From the NCBI GenBank assembly GCA_043822885.1, contig JBDRBI010000028.1, positions 1 through 24,668 of the forward strand: a stretch of 24,668 bases of DNA. The letters are read 5' to 3'. The notes under the pieces were generated by a model. The model saw only the letters and a list, made by a program, of their open reading frames with translations, ran no database searches and was not told the origin of the DNA. The number at the start of each line of letters is the position of its first letter. Within the stretch, counting starts at the first letter, position 1. Source of the stretch: Aadella sp043822885. Its GTDB lineage: Bacteria > Omnitrophota > Gorgyraeia > Tantalellales > Tantalellaceae. This document shows positions 1 to 7,107 of this stretch, piece after piece. Both the position numbers and the translations under genes were made by a program.

Positions 1-782
1 ATTATCTCGGGGCCGAAGACCCTCGCTCCTACCGCTTTAAGTATTCTTTTGGCGGTATCAATTTCCTTCTCCGGATCACCGGTCAGAGATACTCTTATCG
101 TATCTCCTATCCCGTCTAAAAGTAAAGATCCTATTCCTATACTGGATTTGACCACGCCTTCTTCCGGGAGTCCGGCGGCGGTCACTCCTACGTGAAAGGG
201 ATGATCACATCTACTTGACATTATTTTGTATGCGTCCCTCGTAACAAGGGTTTTAGAAGATTTTAGGGATATAACTATGTTATCGAACTTTCTTTTGTTG
301 AAATGTTTAAGATATTTCCCAACCGCATCCGCCATTTTCGAAGCGGTATCACCAGAGGAAGAGGACATCTCCGTTAAGGAACCGGAATTTACTCCGATCC
401 TTATAGGCACATTTTTATCCGTTGCGGCATCTATGATCTTATCAAGATCTTCCTCTCGTTTAATGTTTCCCGGATTTACTCTTATTTTGTCCGCCCCGCG
501 CTTTATCGATTCGATCGCCAATTTATGATCAAAATGTATATCAGCGACTAAAGGTATATTGATACTTTTTTTGATATCCGAGATGGCTTTTGCCGCTTCA
601 TCGTCCTTGACAGCTACACGTATGATCTCACAGCCCGCTTTTTGAAGACGGTTTATCTCTTTGACAGTAGACTCTATATCCCGTGTATCGGTCTTGGTCA
701 TAGATTGCATGGCAATAGGATGATCCGATCCTATTTTGACATCGCCTATCTGTACAGTTTTGGTTTTTCTGCGCTTGATCAT
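1..782 (-). CDS. ispG: 4-hydroxy-3-methylbut-2-enyl diphosphate synthase (IspG/GcpE), 3' end outside window
   Basis: Penultimate enzyme of the MEP isoprenoid pathway; converts MEcPP to HMBPP using a [4Fe-4S] cluster and an electron donor. About 260 N-terminal residues are visible, translated by hand from the reverse strand. They begin MIKRRKTKTVQIGDVKIG and contain the family-typical HPIAMQSMTKTDTRD near residues 22-36, then VADIHFDHKLAIESI and DKIRVNPGN, the TIM-barrel core. The C-terminal cluster-binding cysteines lie beyond position 1. The start is the ATG at 782; I see no strong ribosome site before it. The 100-bp leader holds a heptad array and a GC hairpin. It follows rseP, as in many uppS-cdsA-dxr-rseP-ispG clusters. 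Family assignment is very secure; completeness cannot be judged. Confidence 0.95.
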   Translation of the reverse strand, partial: MIKRRKTKTVQIGDVKIGSDHPIAMQSMTKTDTRDIESTVKEINRLQKAGCEIIRVAVKDDEAAKAISDIKKSINIPLVADIHFDHKLAIESIKRGADKIRVNPGNIKREEDLDKIIDAATDKNVPIRIGVNSGSLTEMSSSSGDTASKMADAVGKYLKHFNKRKFDNIVISLKSSKTLVTRDAYKIMSSRCDHPFHVGVTAAGLPEEGVVKSSIGIGSLLLDGIGDTIRVSLTGDPEKEIDTAKRILKAVGARVFGPEI

Positions 783-799
783 GATTCGTGACTCGCCTG

Positions 800-842
800 C
801 CCCCGTAGGGGGGTGAACAGTGAACAGTGAACGGTGAACAGT
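800..842. repeat. GC hairpin plus GTGAACA heptad array in rseP-ispG gap
   Basis: A C5-GTA-G6 hairpin (800-813) runs straight into four complete GTGAACA-type units in exact 7-bp register (813-840), one with a single change (GTGAACG), plus two bases of a fifth. The array lies in the ispG leader. The word GCCTGCCCC just before it recurs in other gaps of this window. Confidence 0.85.
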
Positions 843-870
843 AAAAATAAAAATGCTAATTGGTTAACTT

Positions 871-904
871 GAGATTGCTTCGTCACTTCGTTCCTCGCAA
901 TGAC
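871..904. repeat. GAGATTGC...GCAATGAC element overlapping the end of rseP
   Basis: A 34-bp element starting GAGATTGCTTCG and ending CTCGCAATGAC. Related copies, mostly as inverted pairs, lie at 15937-16077 and 16496-16571. The rseP stop codon (883-885) is inside this copy, so the last residues of RseP (SLRGTK) are encoded by the element. From memory, similar words are dispersed in unrelated bacterial genomes; I cannot name a mobilising enzyme. Confidence 0.85.
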
Positions 905-2001
905 GGAGAGTTATTATCCTTAATCTCTGCCGTCTTTGCTCCTATCGGCGTAAATTTCACGATGTCGTTCCAGCTAACCATAACGGCGAAAGTTACAAGT
1001 ATGACCACAGCTACCTGCGTAATGATCTCTTGTACTTTCACGCTAACGGGACTTCCTTTGATCTTTTCTATCAAAAGAAAAATTATATGTCCCCCGTCTA
1101 AAACCGGGAACGGTAAGAGATTAAATATAGCGAGCGCCATACTTACATGCGCTGTTATTAATAGAAGCGGTACAATGCCCAATTTAGCGGCCTGCCCCAT
1201 GAGATGAGCTATCCCTATCGGTCCCGAGACGGAAGTCTTCATCGGCATGCCTCCCGTAATAAGAAGCCATATACCTTTGTATGTCATCCCGCTTAAAGAG
1301 ATAAGTCTTCTGCCTCCGTAATATATTGCCCGGAACGGATCGTAAGAAACCGATGATATTTGATTTTTCGGAGCGATGCCTATCATCGGCCGTGATATTT
1401 CCTGACCGAAGATGTTCGTTATCTTGGATATATCAGGAACGATATTGATCATGAGATCTCTTTTGCCGCGCTCTATGTTGAGGTTCAGACCTTTTTCCGA
1501 AGCGGCATCTCTCTTTATTATATCGACTATATCGTCCCAATATTTCGTTTCTGTCTTGTTTATAGATATTATCTTATCCCCCACTCTTAACCCTGATCTC
1601 TCAGCCGGATACCCCTTAAGTATTTCACCCACTTCATTGGAAAGAGTCGGAACACCTATCATAAAAACTATACTGAAAAGTATGAACGCGAAAATATAGT
1701 TTACACATGCCCCTGCGGCTATAACAATGAACCTTTTTCCTGCGGGCTGAGAAGCCAGCTCATCCGCCTCACCCCGCGCTTCCGACGGTTCTTCTCCCGC
1801 CATCTTTACATAACCCCCGAAAGGAAGCATTGATATTCTGTAATCGGTACCGCCTATCTCCCTGCCAAAAAGACGTTTACCGAATCCTAAAGAAAAAGCT
1901 TCTACTCTTACACCTGCCCTTTTAGCGGCTATAAGATGTCCCGCTTCATGGATAAGTATCAATACACTGAAAACTAGTATTACAATAATGGCTGTTAACA
2001 A
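883..2001 (-). CDS. rseP: RseP-type site-2 intramembrane zinc metalloprotease
   Basis: Intramembrane protease that cleaves membrane-embedded substrates such as anti-sigma factors in regulated intramembrane proteolysis. The 372-residue protein has the zinc motif HEAGH at 18-22 in the first membrane segment, the AGACVNYIFAF segment near 96-106, a PDZ domain about 120-205, and the second metal motif LDGGH at 301-305 after NLLPFPV. The start is TTG at 2001, overlapping the dxr stop by 7 bp, with GAGGAGG about 10 bases upstream; no better in-frame start precedes HEAGH. It is translationally coupled to dxr and followed by ispG. The C-terminus (SLRGTK-stop) is encoded by a dispersed repeat, so the ancestral end was probably slightly different. 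All catalytic motifs are intact; the enzyme should be functional. The natural substrate is unknown. Confidence 0.96.
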   Translation of the reverse strand: MLTAIIVILVFSVLILIHEAGHLIAAKRAGVRVEAFSLGFGKRLFGREIGGTDYRISMLPFGGYVKMAGEEPSEARGEADELASQPAGKRFIVIAAGACVNYIFAFILFSIVFMIGVPTLSNEVGEILKGYPAERSGLRVGDKIISINKTETKYWDDIVDIIKRDAASEKGLNLNIERGKRDLMINIVPDISKITNIFGQEISRPMIGIAPKNQISSVSYDPFRAIYYGGRRLISLSGMTYKGIWLLITGGMPMKTSVSGPIGIAHLMGQAAKLGIVPLLLITAHVSMALAIFNLLPFPVLDGGHIIFLLIEKIKGSPVSVKVQEIITQVAVVILVTFAVMVSWNDIVKFTPIGAKTAEIKDNNSPSLRGTK

Positions 2002-3137
2002 GACCTCAACACCTCCTCAGATGCCCACTTTTCTGAATCTACGATCTCTTCCAACGATGGATCGCTGATCCTATTATGTTTTCTCAATACTTCTTCGACT
2101 AATTTCATTATGCGTGTAAATTTTATTTTTCTATCCAAAAATAATCCGACTGCCGTCTCGTTTGAGGCGTTAAGAACACAGGGAGAAGTTCCGCCTTTTT
2201 TAAGCGCGTTATAAGCGATATCTAAAGCCGGAAATTTTGTTCTGTCGGGCTCGGCAAAAGACAGTATATTTTCTACAGAAAAATCCACTTTGGGAAAATT
2301 GTTCTTTATAATGTCAGGATAGGAAAGCGCTTTTAGTATGGGAAACTTCATATCCGGGTAGAATAAGGACGCGGATATCGTGCCATCCACGAATTCTACC
2401 ATAGAATGCACTATCGCTTCGGGATGTATGACAAGTTTTATTTTTTCAGGCGCAACGTCAAAGAGCCATCTTGCCTCTATCATTTCCAAACCTTTGTTCA
2501 TTAATGTAGCGGAATCGACTGTTATCTTACGTCCCATATTCCATTTAGGATGATCCAGCACTTCTTCGACGGATAAAAGGTCAAATTCGTCCTTTTCCTT
2601 ATTCCAAAGAGATCCTCCGCTGCCTGTAATATACAATTTTTCTATTGCCTTAGTGTCTATTTCCCTCAAACACTGCATTATCGCGCTGTGTTCGCTGTCT
2701 ACCGGCAGTATGCGGGCTGAATGTTCCCTCACCATGTTCATTATTATTTTTCCAGCCGAAACTATCGGTTCCTTACTGGCAAGCGCTATTATTTTCCCGG
2801 CCTTGACCGCCTCTACCAAAGGACCGAGAGAAGCTGTTCCCGATATTGAAATAAAAACCACATCCGAGCCCGAGCCCGCGGCGATCTTCTTAAGGCTTTC
2901 TTCCCCCGAAAGGACCTCTATATTACTCGGAATATTTTTCCTAAGTTCTGAATACTTAGAATCATCGCTTATCACAACCTGGGACGGTGAAAATTCTTCA
3001 ACCTGACTGATGAGCGAAGCAATATCATCTTTTGCTGTTATAGCTTTAACTCTAAATTTATCCGGGTGATTCCGTATAACATCCATAACATTTTTGCCTA
3101 CGGACCCCGTTGATCCAAGAATGGTTATATTCTTCAT
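1995..3137 (-). CDS. dxr: 1-deoxy-D-xylulose 5-phosphate reductoisomerase
   Basis: First committed step of the MEP pathway: DXP to MEP using NADPH and a divalent metal. 380 residues, near normal family length. The NADPH-binding GSTGSVGKN lies at 8-16; the metal/substrate segment DSEHSAIMQCL at 147-157; TGSGGSLW at 171-178; and the highly conserved HPKWNMGRKITVDSATLMNK at 196-215. The cofactor-proximal motif is SKEP (121-124) rather than the more usual NKE-S/A, a small deviation. ATG start at 3137 with only a weak GAG before it. The rseP start overlaps the end by 7 bp. Upstream is a 222-bp repeat-filled gap after cdsA, so dxr may not be strictly co-transcribed with uppS-cdsA. Confidence 0.97.
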   Translation of the reverse strand: MKNITILGSTGSVGKNVMDVIRNHPDKFRVKAITAKDDIASLISQVEEFSPSQVVISDDSKYSELRKNIPSNIEVLSGEESLKKIAAGSGSDVVFISISGTASLGPLVEAVKAGKIIALASKEPIVSAGKIIMNMVREHSARILPVDSEHSAIMQCLREIDTKAIEKLYITGSGGSLWNKEKDEFDLLSVEEVLDHPKWNMGRKITVDSATLMNKGLEMIEARWLFDVAPEKIKLVIHPEAIVHSMVEFVDGTISASLFYPDMKFPILKALSYPDIIKNNFPKVDFSVENILSFAEPDRTKFPALDIAYNALKKGGTSPCVLNASNETAVGLFLDRKIKFTRIMKLVEEVLRKHNRISDPSLEEIVDSEKWASEEVLRSC

Positions 3138-3155
3138 ATTCAGCTCGCTAAATTG

Positions 3156-3270
3156 GTCACCAAGTCACCAGTTACCAGTCACCAGTTACCAGTCACTAGG
3201 TCACCTAGTCACCCCCCGCTGCTTCCCTTGAAAACATGTGGCGGGGGCAGGCAGGTCACCAAGTCACCAG
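3156..3270. repeat. GTCACCA/GTTACCA heptad array with GC hairpin (cdsA-dxr gap)
   Basis: From 3156 to 3213 units of the type GTCACCA and GTTACCA alternate at 7-bp spacing with a few 8-bp steps (GTCACTAG, GTCACCTA). A hairpin follows, with arms CCCCCGC (3213-3219) and GCGGGGG (3241-3247). Two more GTCACCA units sit at 3255-3270. The same GTCACC word, in both orientations, returns at 8891-8925 and 23571-23646. Confidence 0.85.
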
Positions 3271-3325
3271 GAAAAAGAAGGTTATCAGTTGGCCTTTGCC
3301 CCTACTTTATTTGCATATCAATCAT

Positions 3326-3360
3326 TGTGCCATGCTCTATGCTCTCTGCCAAATGATCCC
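3326..3360. repeat. TGCTCTA heptad array touching the cdsA stop codon
   Basis: Units starting TG at strict 7-bp spacing (3326, 3333, 3340, 3347, 3354), for example TGCTCTA and TGCTCTC. The register runs to the first base of the cdsA stop codon. It belongs to the same TGCYCTR class as the arrays at 10217, 18154 and 21225. Confidence 0.75.
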
Positions 3361-4172
3361 TAGAACGTCTTTACATAAAAATAAAAGACGGGGGCGGTAA
3401 ACAAAAGACTGTCTATTAGGTCGAGAACGCCTCCAATGCCCGCAAGATACCCTCCGGAATCTTTTACATTGCAGTCTCTTTTTATCAGGCTTTCCGCCAG
3501 ATCTCCTACCTGTCCCAATGTGGAGACCAAAAGTCCCATCACAAAAAGATGCGGCATGGAAAATCCCGTTAAAGCTTTTCCCGCAAAAAGAGCTATGGCT
3601 AGACTTATCAATATACCGCCTATTGTGCCCTCTTTGGTCTTTTTAGGACTTATTCTCGGCAAGAGTTCGGTTTTACCGATAAGGTTACCTACAACATACG
3701 CGCCCATATCAGCGCTTTTTGTGATTATTATGAGAAATGCCACAAGATTCGCGCCGTTATCAAGAGCTCTGAGTTTTACGAAAAACGAGAAGAACCATCC
3801 TATGTAAAACAGCGAAAATAATGTAAGCGCCATACTTACCAAATGGTCACGAGCGTTATCGCGTCTTGTAAACTGCAGAGTAAAAGCTAAAAGGCTGGCT
3901 ACTACTATGAGTAAAGGTTCCAGGTTTTTAAGTTCAGGAAAACTTCCTCCCATAAAAATAACTATAGGCAAAAGAGCTCCTACCGCCGTTCCGAAATATT
4001 TGTATACGAATATGCCCCTATTCTCTACAAGTTTAAAAAATTCGAATTGCCCTACTCCGACTAAGAACGCTATTACCAGACAAAACATCCAATAAGGCAG
4101 AAGGTATACCACCGCGGCTACAATTGCTATAAGGATCAAGCTTACCATGGTCCTTTTGAAAAATTTACTCAC
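3360..4172 (-). CDS. cdsA: Phosphatidate cytidylyltransferase (CDP-diacylglycerol synthase)
   Basis: Makes CDP-diacylglycerol from CTP and phosphatidic acid for phospholipid synthesis at the inner membrane. 270 residues from the start I prefer. Hydrophobic segments fill most of the chain, starting with MVSLILIAIVAAVVYLLP. The C-terminal family signature is readable as SLIKRDCNVKDSGG followed by GIGGVLDLID. The common form is GHGGxxDRxD, so the His and Arg are Ile and Leu here. The start is GTG at 4172, with AGGAG five bases upstream and an 8-bp overlap with the uppS stop. An in-frame GTG at 4202 would give 10 extra residues but lacks a ribosome site. Translational coupling to uppS is likely. 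Confidence 0.94.
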   Translation of the reverse strand: MSKFFKRTMVSLILIAIVAAVVYLLPYWMFCLVIAFLVGVGQFEFFKLVENRGIFVYKYFGTAVGALLPIVIFMGGSFPELKNLEPLLIVVASLLAFTLQFTRRDNARDHLVSMALTLFSLFYIGWFFSFFVKLRALDNGANLVAFLIIITKSADMGAYVVGNLIGKTELLPRISPKKTKEGTIGGILISLAIALFAGKALTGFSMPHLFVMGLLVSTLGQVGDLAESLIKRDCNVKDSGGYLAGIGGVLDLIDSLLFTAPVFYFYVKTF

Positions 4173-4860
4173 CGAATCTCCTGTCGCGTTTCGCGTACTC
4201 ACTTACAGCTTTCTTCAGTTCGTCTCCATTGAAATCCGGCCATAATGTATCCGTTACATAAAATTCGGAATACGCTGTCTGCCATATTAAAAAATTACTT
4301 AACCGTAATTCTCCGCTAGTACGTATAACCAGATCCGGATCCGGCATGTTATCCGAGTAAAGAAATTTCCTGAACACATCTTCATTCAGACCGGATATAT
4401 CGATATCTCCTCTTTTGTCGGATGCACATATCTTTTTTACCGCATCTAAGATCTCTTGTCTCCCGCCGTAATTAACCGCGAGGTTGAGCTTTATCCCGGA
4501 ATTATTTAAAGTCTTTTCTACGCACCTATCTATTATTTTTAATAAGCTTTCGGGAAGGACATCAAGTTTCCCTATAACGTTGAAGACTACATTGTTCTCT
4601 ACAATGCGGGACAGATTACGGCTAAGAGCTTTCTCAAACAGATTCATGAGTCCGTTTACCTCAGCTTGCGGCCTCTTCCAATTCTCGGATGAAAAGGTGT
4701 ATAAGGTAAGTTCCTCGACTCCCAATGCGGCGCATGCTTCTGTTATCTTAGACGCCGTTTCGGAGCCTCTTCGATGGCCTTCTATTTTCGGCAGGCCTCT
4801 CTTTTTTGCCCACCTTCCGTTCCCGTCCATTATTATTGCTATATGTTTAAGCGCTCCCAT
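4165..4860 (-). CDS. uppS: Undecaprenyl diphosphate synthase (cis-prenyltransferase)
   Basis: Condenses isopentenyl diphosphate onto farnesyl diphosphate to make the C55 carrier lipid for peptidoglycan and LPS assembly; cytosolic face of the membrane. 231 residues. The diagnostic HIAIIMDGNGRWAKKRG (6-22) includes catalytic Asp12. YTFSSENWKRP follows near residue 54, and SGELRLSNFLIWQTAYSEF near 183-201 is the diphosphate-binding region. ATG start at 4860 with a GGGG about ten bases upstream. First gene of the uppS-cdsA-dxr-rseP-ispG cluster; an unusual perfect hairpin lies just upstream at 4878-4919. Assignment is secure. Confidence 0.97.
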   Translation of the reverse strand: MGALKHIAIIMDGNGRWAKKRGLPKIEGHRRGSETASKITEACAALGVEELTLYTFSSENWKRPQAEVNGLMNLFEKALSRNLSRIVENNVVFNVIGKLDVLPESLLKIIDRCVEKTLNNSGIKLNLAVNYGGRQEILDAVKKICASDKRGDIDISGLNEDVFRKFLYSDNMPDPDLVIRTSGELRLSNFLIWQTAYSEFYVTDTLWPDFNGDELKKAVSEYAKRDRRFGE

Positions 4861-4877
4861 CTATAACATCCCCTATA

Positions 4878-4919
4878 AACAGAAAGTAGAGAGTTTCTTT
4901 TTACTCTCTACTTTCTGTT
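4878..4919. repeat. Perfect 17-bp inverted repeat upstream of uppS
   Basis: Arms 4878-4894 and 4903-4919 are exact reverse complements with an 8-base loop. Each arm contains two facing heptads (CAGAAAG, TAGAGAG / CTCTCTA, CTTTCTG), so this looks like the smallest form of the facing heptad arrays. Neither strand has a T-run after the stem, so a classical intrinsic terminator is doubtful. It sits between the lipoprotein gene and uppS and could still block RNA decay or readthrough. Confidence 0.9.
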
Positions 4920-4959
4920 AAACATCAGTATCGATCCTTTTTTGTGCCGTATATCGGTA

Positions 4960-5640
4960 TTATTTTATGAGGTCCCCTTCTTTCCCGCTATCGGAAAGAT
5001 CTGTTTTCTTTTCCTGGAATTCGGGCAGTATGACTATTTCTACGCGCCTATTTTTTGATCTTCCTTCTTCGGTATCATTAGAAGCTCTGGGCCGATGTTC
5101 CCCGTATCCTGTCGCGGATAGTTTTTTCGGCAATACCCCTCTTTCTACAAGAGAATGAAGAACATTAGTGGCTCTTGTAGTAGAAAGTTCCCAGTTAGAT
5201 TTCCATTTAGAATGAGTGATAGGGACATTATCCGTATGACCGCTCACTCCTATGTTCTTGTCCGGGACTTTCTCTGTTATGATCTTAGAGACCTTATCAA
5301 ACATCGGATCCGCTTCGTCCTTAACTTCGGCTTTTCCCGAATCGAACAAGATCTCGTCGGACAGTATTATGACCAGACCATATTCGTCCATTTCAAGAGA
5401 AATACTCTCATCATCTATTTCAGATTTCAGTTTCTTTTCCAGCATACGCTTAACTTCTTCGAACTTTTCCCGTTCCATTTCCTGCTGCTCTTTAAGATCG
5501 TTTATTTCGGCCGTAAGATCCTTGATCTTCTCTTTGTTTTTAGGGTTTTGCTTATAAAAATTTACCGCGCACCCTGTTGACATAAAACTGAATATAACGA
5601 CGGCCAGAACACAAACATAAAAATAAAACCTATTCTTCAT
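4960..5640 (-). CDS. OmpA-family peptidoglycan-binding lipoprotein with coiled coil
   Basis: Predicted outer-membrane lipoprotein that tethers the envelope to peptidoglycan. 226 residues. Signal peptide with hydrophobic core VCVLAVVIFSF and a lipobox MSTGC, lipidated Cys24. A charged, probably coiled-coil stretch spans about 34-75. The OmpA/MotB-like C-terminal domain runs about 90-205, with ILFDSGKAEV, GHTDNVPI, SNWELSTTRA and KNRRVEI. The tail to 226 is polar. ATG start with TAAGGAGG 7 bases upstream, and a strong sigma70-like promoter within 60 bp. The MotB-like wording (HTDNVPI, NWELSTTRA) is noted, but a lipobox instead of a membrane anchor argues against a flagellar stator. The exact subfamily is unknown. 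Confidence 0.9.
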   Translation of the reverse strand: MKNRFYFYVCVLAVVIFSFMSTGCAVNFYKQNPKNKEKIKDLTAEINDLKEQQEMEREKFEEVKRMLEKKLKSEIDDESISLEMDEYGLVIILSDEILFDSGKAEVKDEADPMFDKVSKIITEKVPDKNIGVSGHTDNVPITHSKWKSNWELSTTRATNVLHSLVERGVLPKKLSATGYGEHRPRASNDTEEGRSKNRRVEIVILPEFQEKKTDLSDSGKEGDLIK

Positions 5641-5670
5641 AGCACCCTCCTTATTTAGGGCTTTAGCCTC

Positions 5671-5699
5671 AATATAACACCAACTCTACTTCAAGTCAA
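5671..5699 (-). promoter_or_regulatory. Sigma70-like promoter for the OmpA-type lipoprotein
   Basis: On the minus strand: -35 TTGACT (5694-5699), 17-bp spacer, -10 TATATT (5671-5676), about 30 bases before the gene start and its TAAGGAGG site. Five of six bases match consensus in each box. This 91-bp gap holds no heptad array. Confidence 0.75.
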
Positions 5700-5731
5700 G
5701 AAGCTGTCAGGCAACGCTCCAAGATATCCCC

Positions 5732-7012
5732 TTACTTGTATATCAAAGTCTGTTTTCGGCTTTTTCCGACAGAAACGAGCAGAATATCCGTATCTATAAG
5801 CTCTTTTATCCTTCCCAAATATTTGCGGGCATTTTCGGGAAGCTCTTCATAAGAAGTCGCTCCCGAGGTATCCGCAAGCCATCCGGGATGTTCTTCGTAT
5901 ACCGGTTCACATTCGCTCAAAAATCTTGGGTCTCCGGGAATATCGGTATGAAGTTCTCCCTTATACTTGTATGCCGTGCATATACTGATAGTCTCGAGTT
6001 CATCAAGTACGTCAAGTTTAGTAATAACCACTTTATCTATACCGTTTATTTGGACCGAATTTTGCACTAATACGCTGTCGAACCATCCGCATCTACGCGC
6101 TCTTCCGGTAGTAGCGCCGAATTCTCCGCCTTTTTCCCTGATCTTCTTCATAAGAGCCGGTCCGAATTCCGTAGGGAACGGTCCTTCTCCCACACGCGTT
6201 GTATACGCTTTTACTACACCTATCACCTCGTCTATGTGTGATGGTCCTATCCCCGCTCCCGTGCATGCTCCTCCTGCCGTAGAATTCGAAGAAGTCACAT
6301 AAGGATATGTCCCATAATCTACATCCAAAAAAGTCCCTTGAGCGCCTTCAAAAAGTACGGAATCTCCGTTCTTTTGCGCTTCGGTCAGAACAGTCGTGGT
6401 ATTGCACATAAATTCTTTGAGATATTTCGCGTATTCCAAATATTCCGGAAATATATCTTCGGCTGAAAAACCCTCAAAATCATAAAGGTTTTTGAATATG
6501 GTGTTTTTCTCTTCGATATTGGCCTCGAGCCTTTCCTTGAAATACTCCGCGTCAAACAACTCTCCCATCCTGATGCCTATTCTATTCACTTTATCCGCGT
6601 AACAGGGGCCGATGCCTCTTTTCGTTGTACCGATCCTCCCTTTCTTCCTTCTCATCTCTCTCAGTTCATCTATCTTATTGTGATAAGGAAATATCACATG
6701 CGCCTTATCGCTTACTTTCAATCTGCCTTTACAATCTATCCCCTCGTCTTTCAGCATCTTTATTTCTTCTATAAGAGCCTTAGGATCTATAACAACGCCG
6801 TGCCCTATCACGCATATTTTCCCATCATGCAGGATACCGGAAGGAATAAGATGCAGTACGTACTTCTTCTCTCCTATAACAACGGTATGTCCGGCATTGT
6901 TCCCGCCCTGATACCTTACGATATACTGAACGTCTTCGGTGAGTATGTCTATTACTTTGCCCTTAGCTTCATCTCCCCATTGTGCGCCTACTAAAACGGT
7001 TATTTTTCCCAT
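5732..7012 (-). CDS. purA: Adenylosuccinate synthetase
   Basis: First committed step from IMP to AMP: IMP + aspartate + GTP to adenylosuccinate. 426 residues, full length. The GTP/IMP loop reads GAQWGDEAKGK (9-19), with Asp14 as the general base. The family usually has GDEGKGK, so Gly16 is Ala here. YQGGNNAGHTVV follows with His42. Further conserved stretches are TTKRGIGPCYADK, EGAQGTFLDVDYGTYPYVTSS, TTGRARRCGWFD and VITKLDVLD. ATG start at 7012 with AAAGG about 8 bases upstream. Downstream of serA across a 95-bp gap with a heptad array; no clear promoter of its own, so readthrough from serA is plausible. Confidence 0.97.
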   Translation of the reverse strand: MGKITVLVGAQWGDEAKGKVIDILTEDVQYIVRYQGGNNAGHTVVIGEKKYVLHLIPSGILHDGKICVIGHGVVIDPKALIEEIKMLKDEGIDCKGRLKVSDKAHVIFPYHNKIDELREMRRKKGRIGTTKRGIGPCYADKVNRIGIRMGELFDAEYFKERLEANIEEKNTIFKNLYDFEGFSAEDIFPEYLEYAKYLKEFMCNTTTVLTEAQKNGDSVLFEGAQGTFLDVDYGTYPYVTSSNSTAGGACTGAGIGPSHIDEVIGVVKAYTTRVGEGPFPTEFGPALMKKIREKGGEFGATTGRARRCGWFDSVLVQNSVQINGIDKVVITKLDVLDELETISICTAYKYKGELHTDIPGDPRFLSECEPVYEEHPGWLADTSGATSYEELPENARKYLGRIKELIDTDILLVSVGKSRKQTLIYK

Positions 7013-7029
7013 CAGTTTACCTTTCTCTT

Positions 7030-7097
7030 TTCCCTTTAAGGGAAGTAATTGCTTTTCTTTTTCTAACTTCTCTTCTCCCTCGTCCCTCGTCCCTCTC
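7030..7097. repeat. Palindrome and CT/CC heptad array in serA-purA gap
   Basis: A 15-bp palindrome (TTCCCTT-T-AAGGGAA, 7030-7044) is followed by five pyrimidine heptads in register, 7063-7097, for example CTAACTT and CCCTCGT (twice, identical). The array ends 10 bp from the serA stop codon. Confidence 0.75.
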
Positions 7098-7107
7098 TAC
7101 ACCCCCG

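Noticed and set aside
860..1207. Plus-strand open frame opposite rseP
   Set aside because: Shadow of rseP with no ribosome site; its beginning is repeat sequence.
883..2001. rseP as a pseudogene because of the repeat at its end
   Set aside because: HEAGH, PDZ and LDGG motifs and full length are intact; only the last few residues are repeat-derived.
3156..3270. Possible small CRISPR array
   Set aside because: Repeats are 7 to 8 bp with no spacers of constant length and no cas genes.
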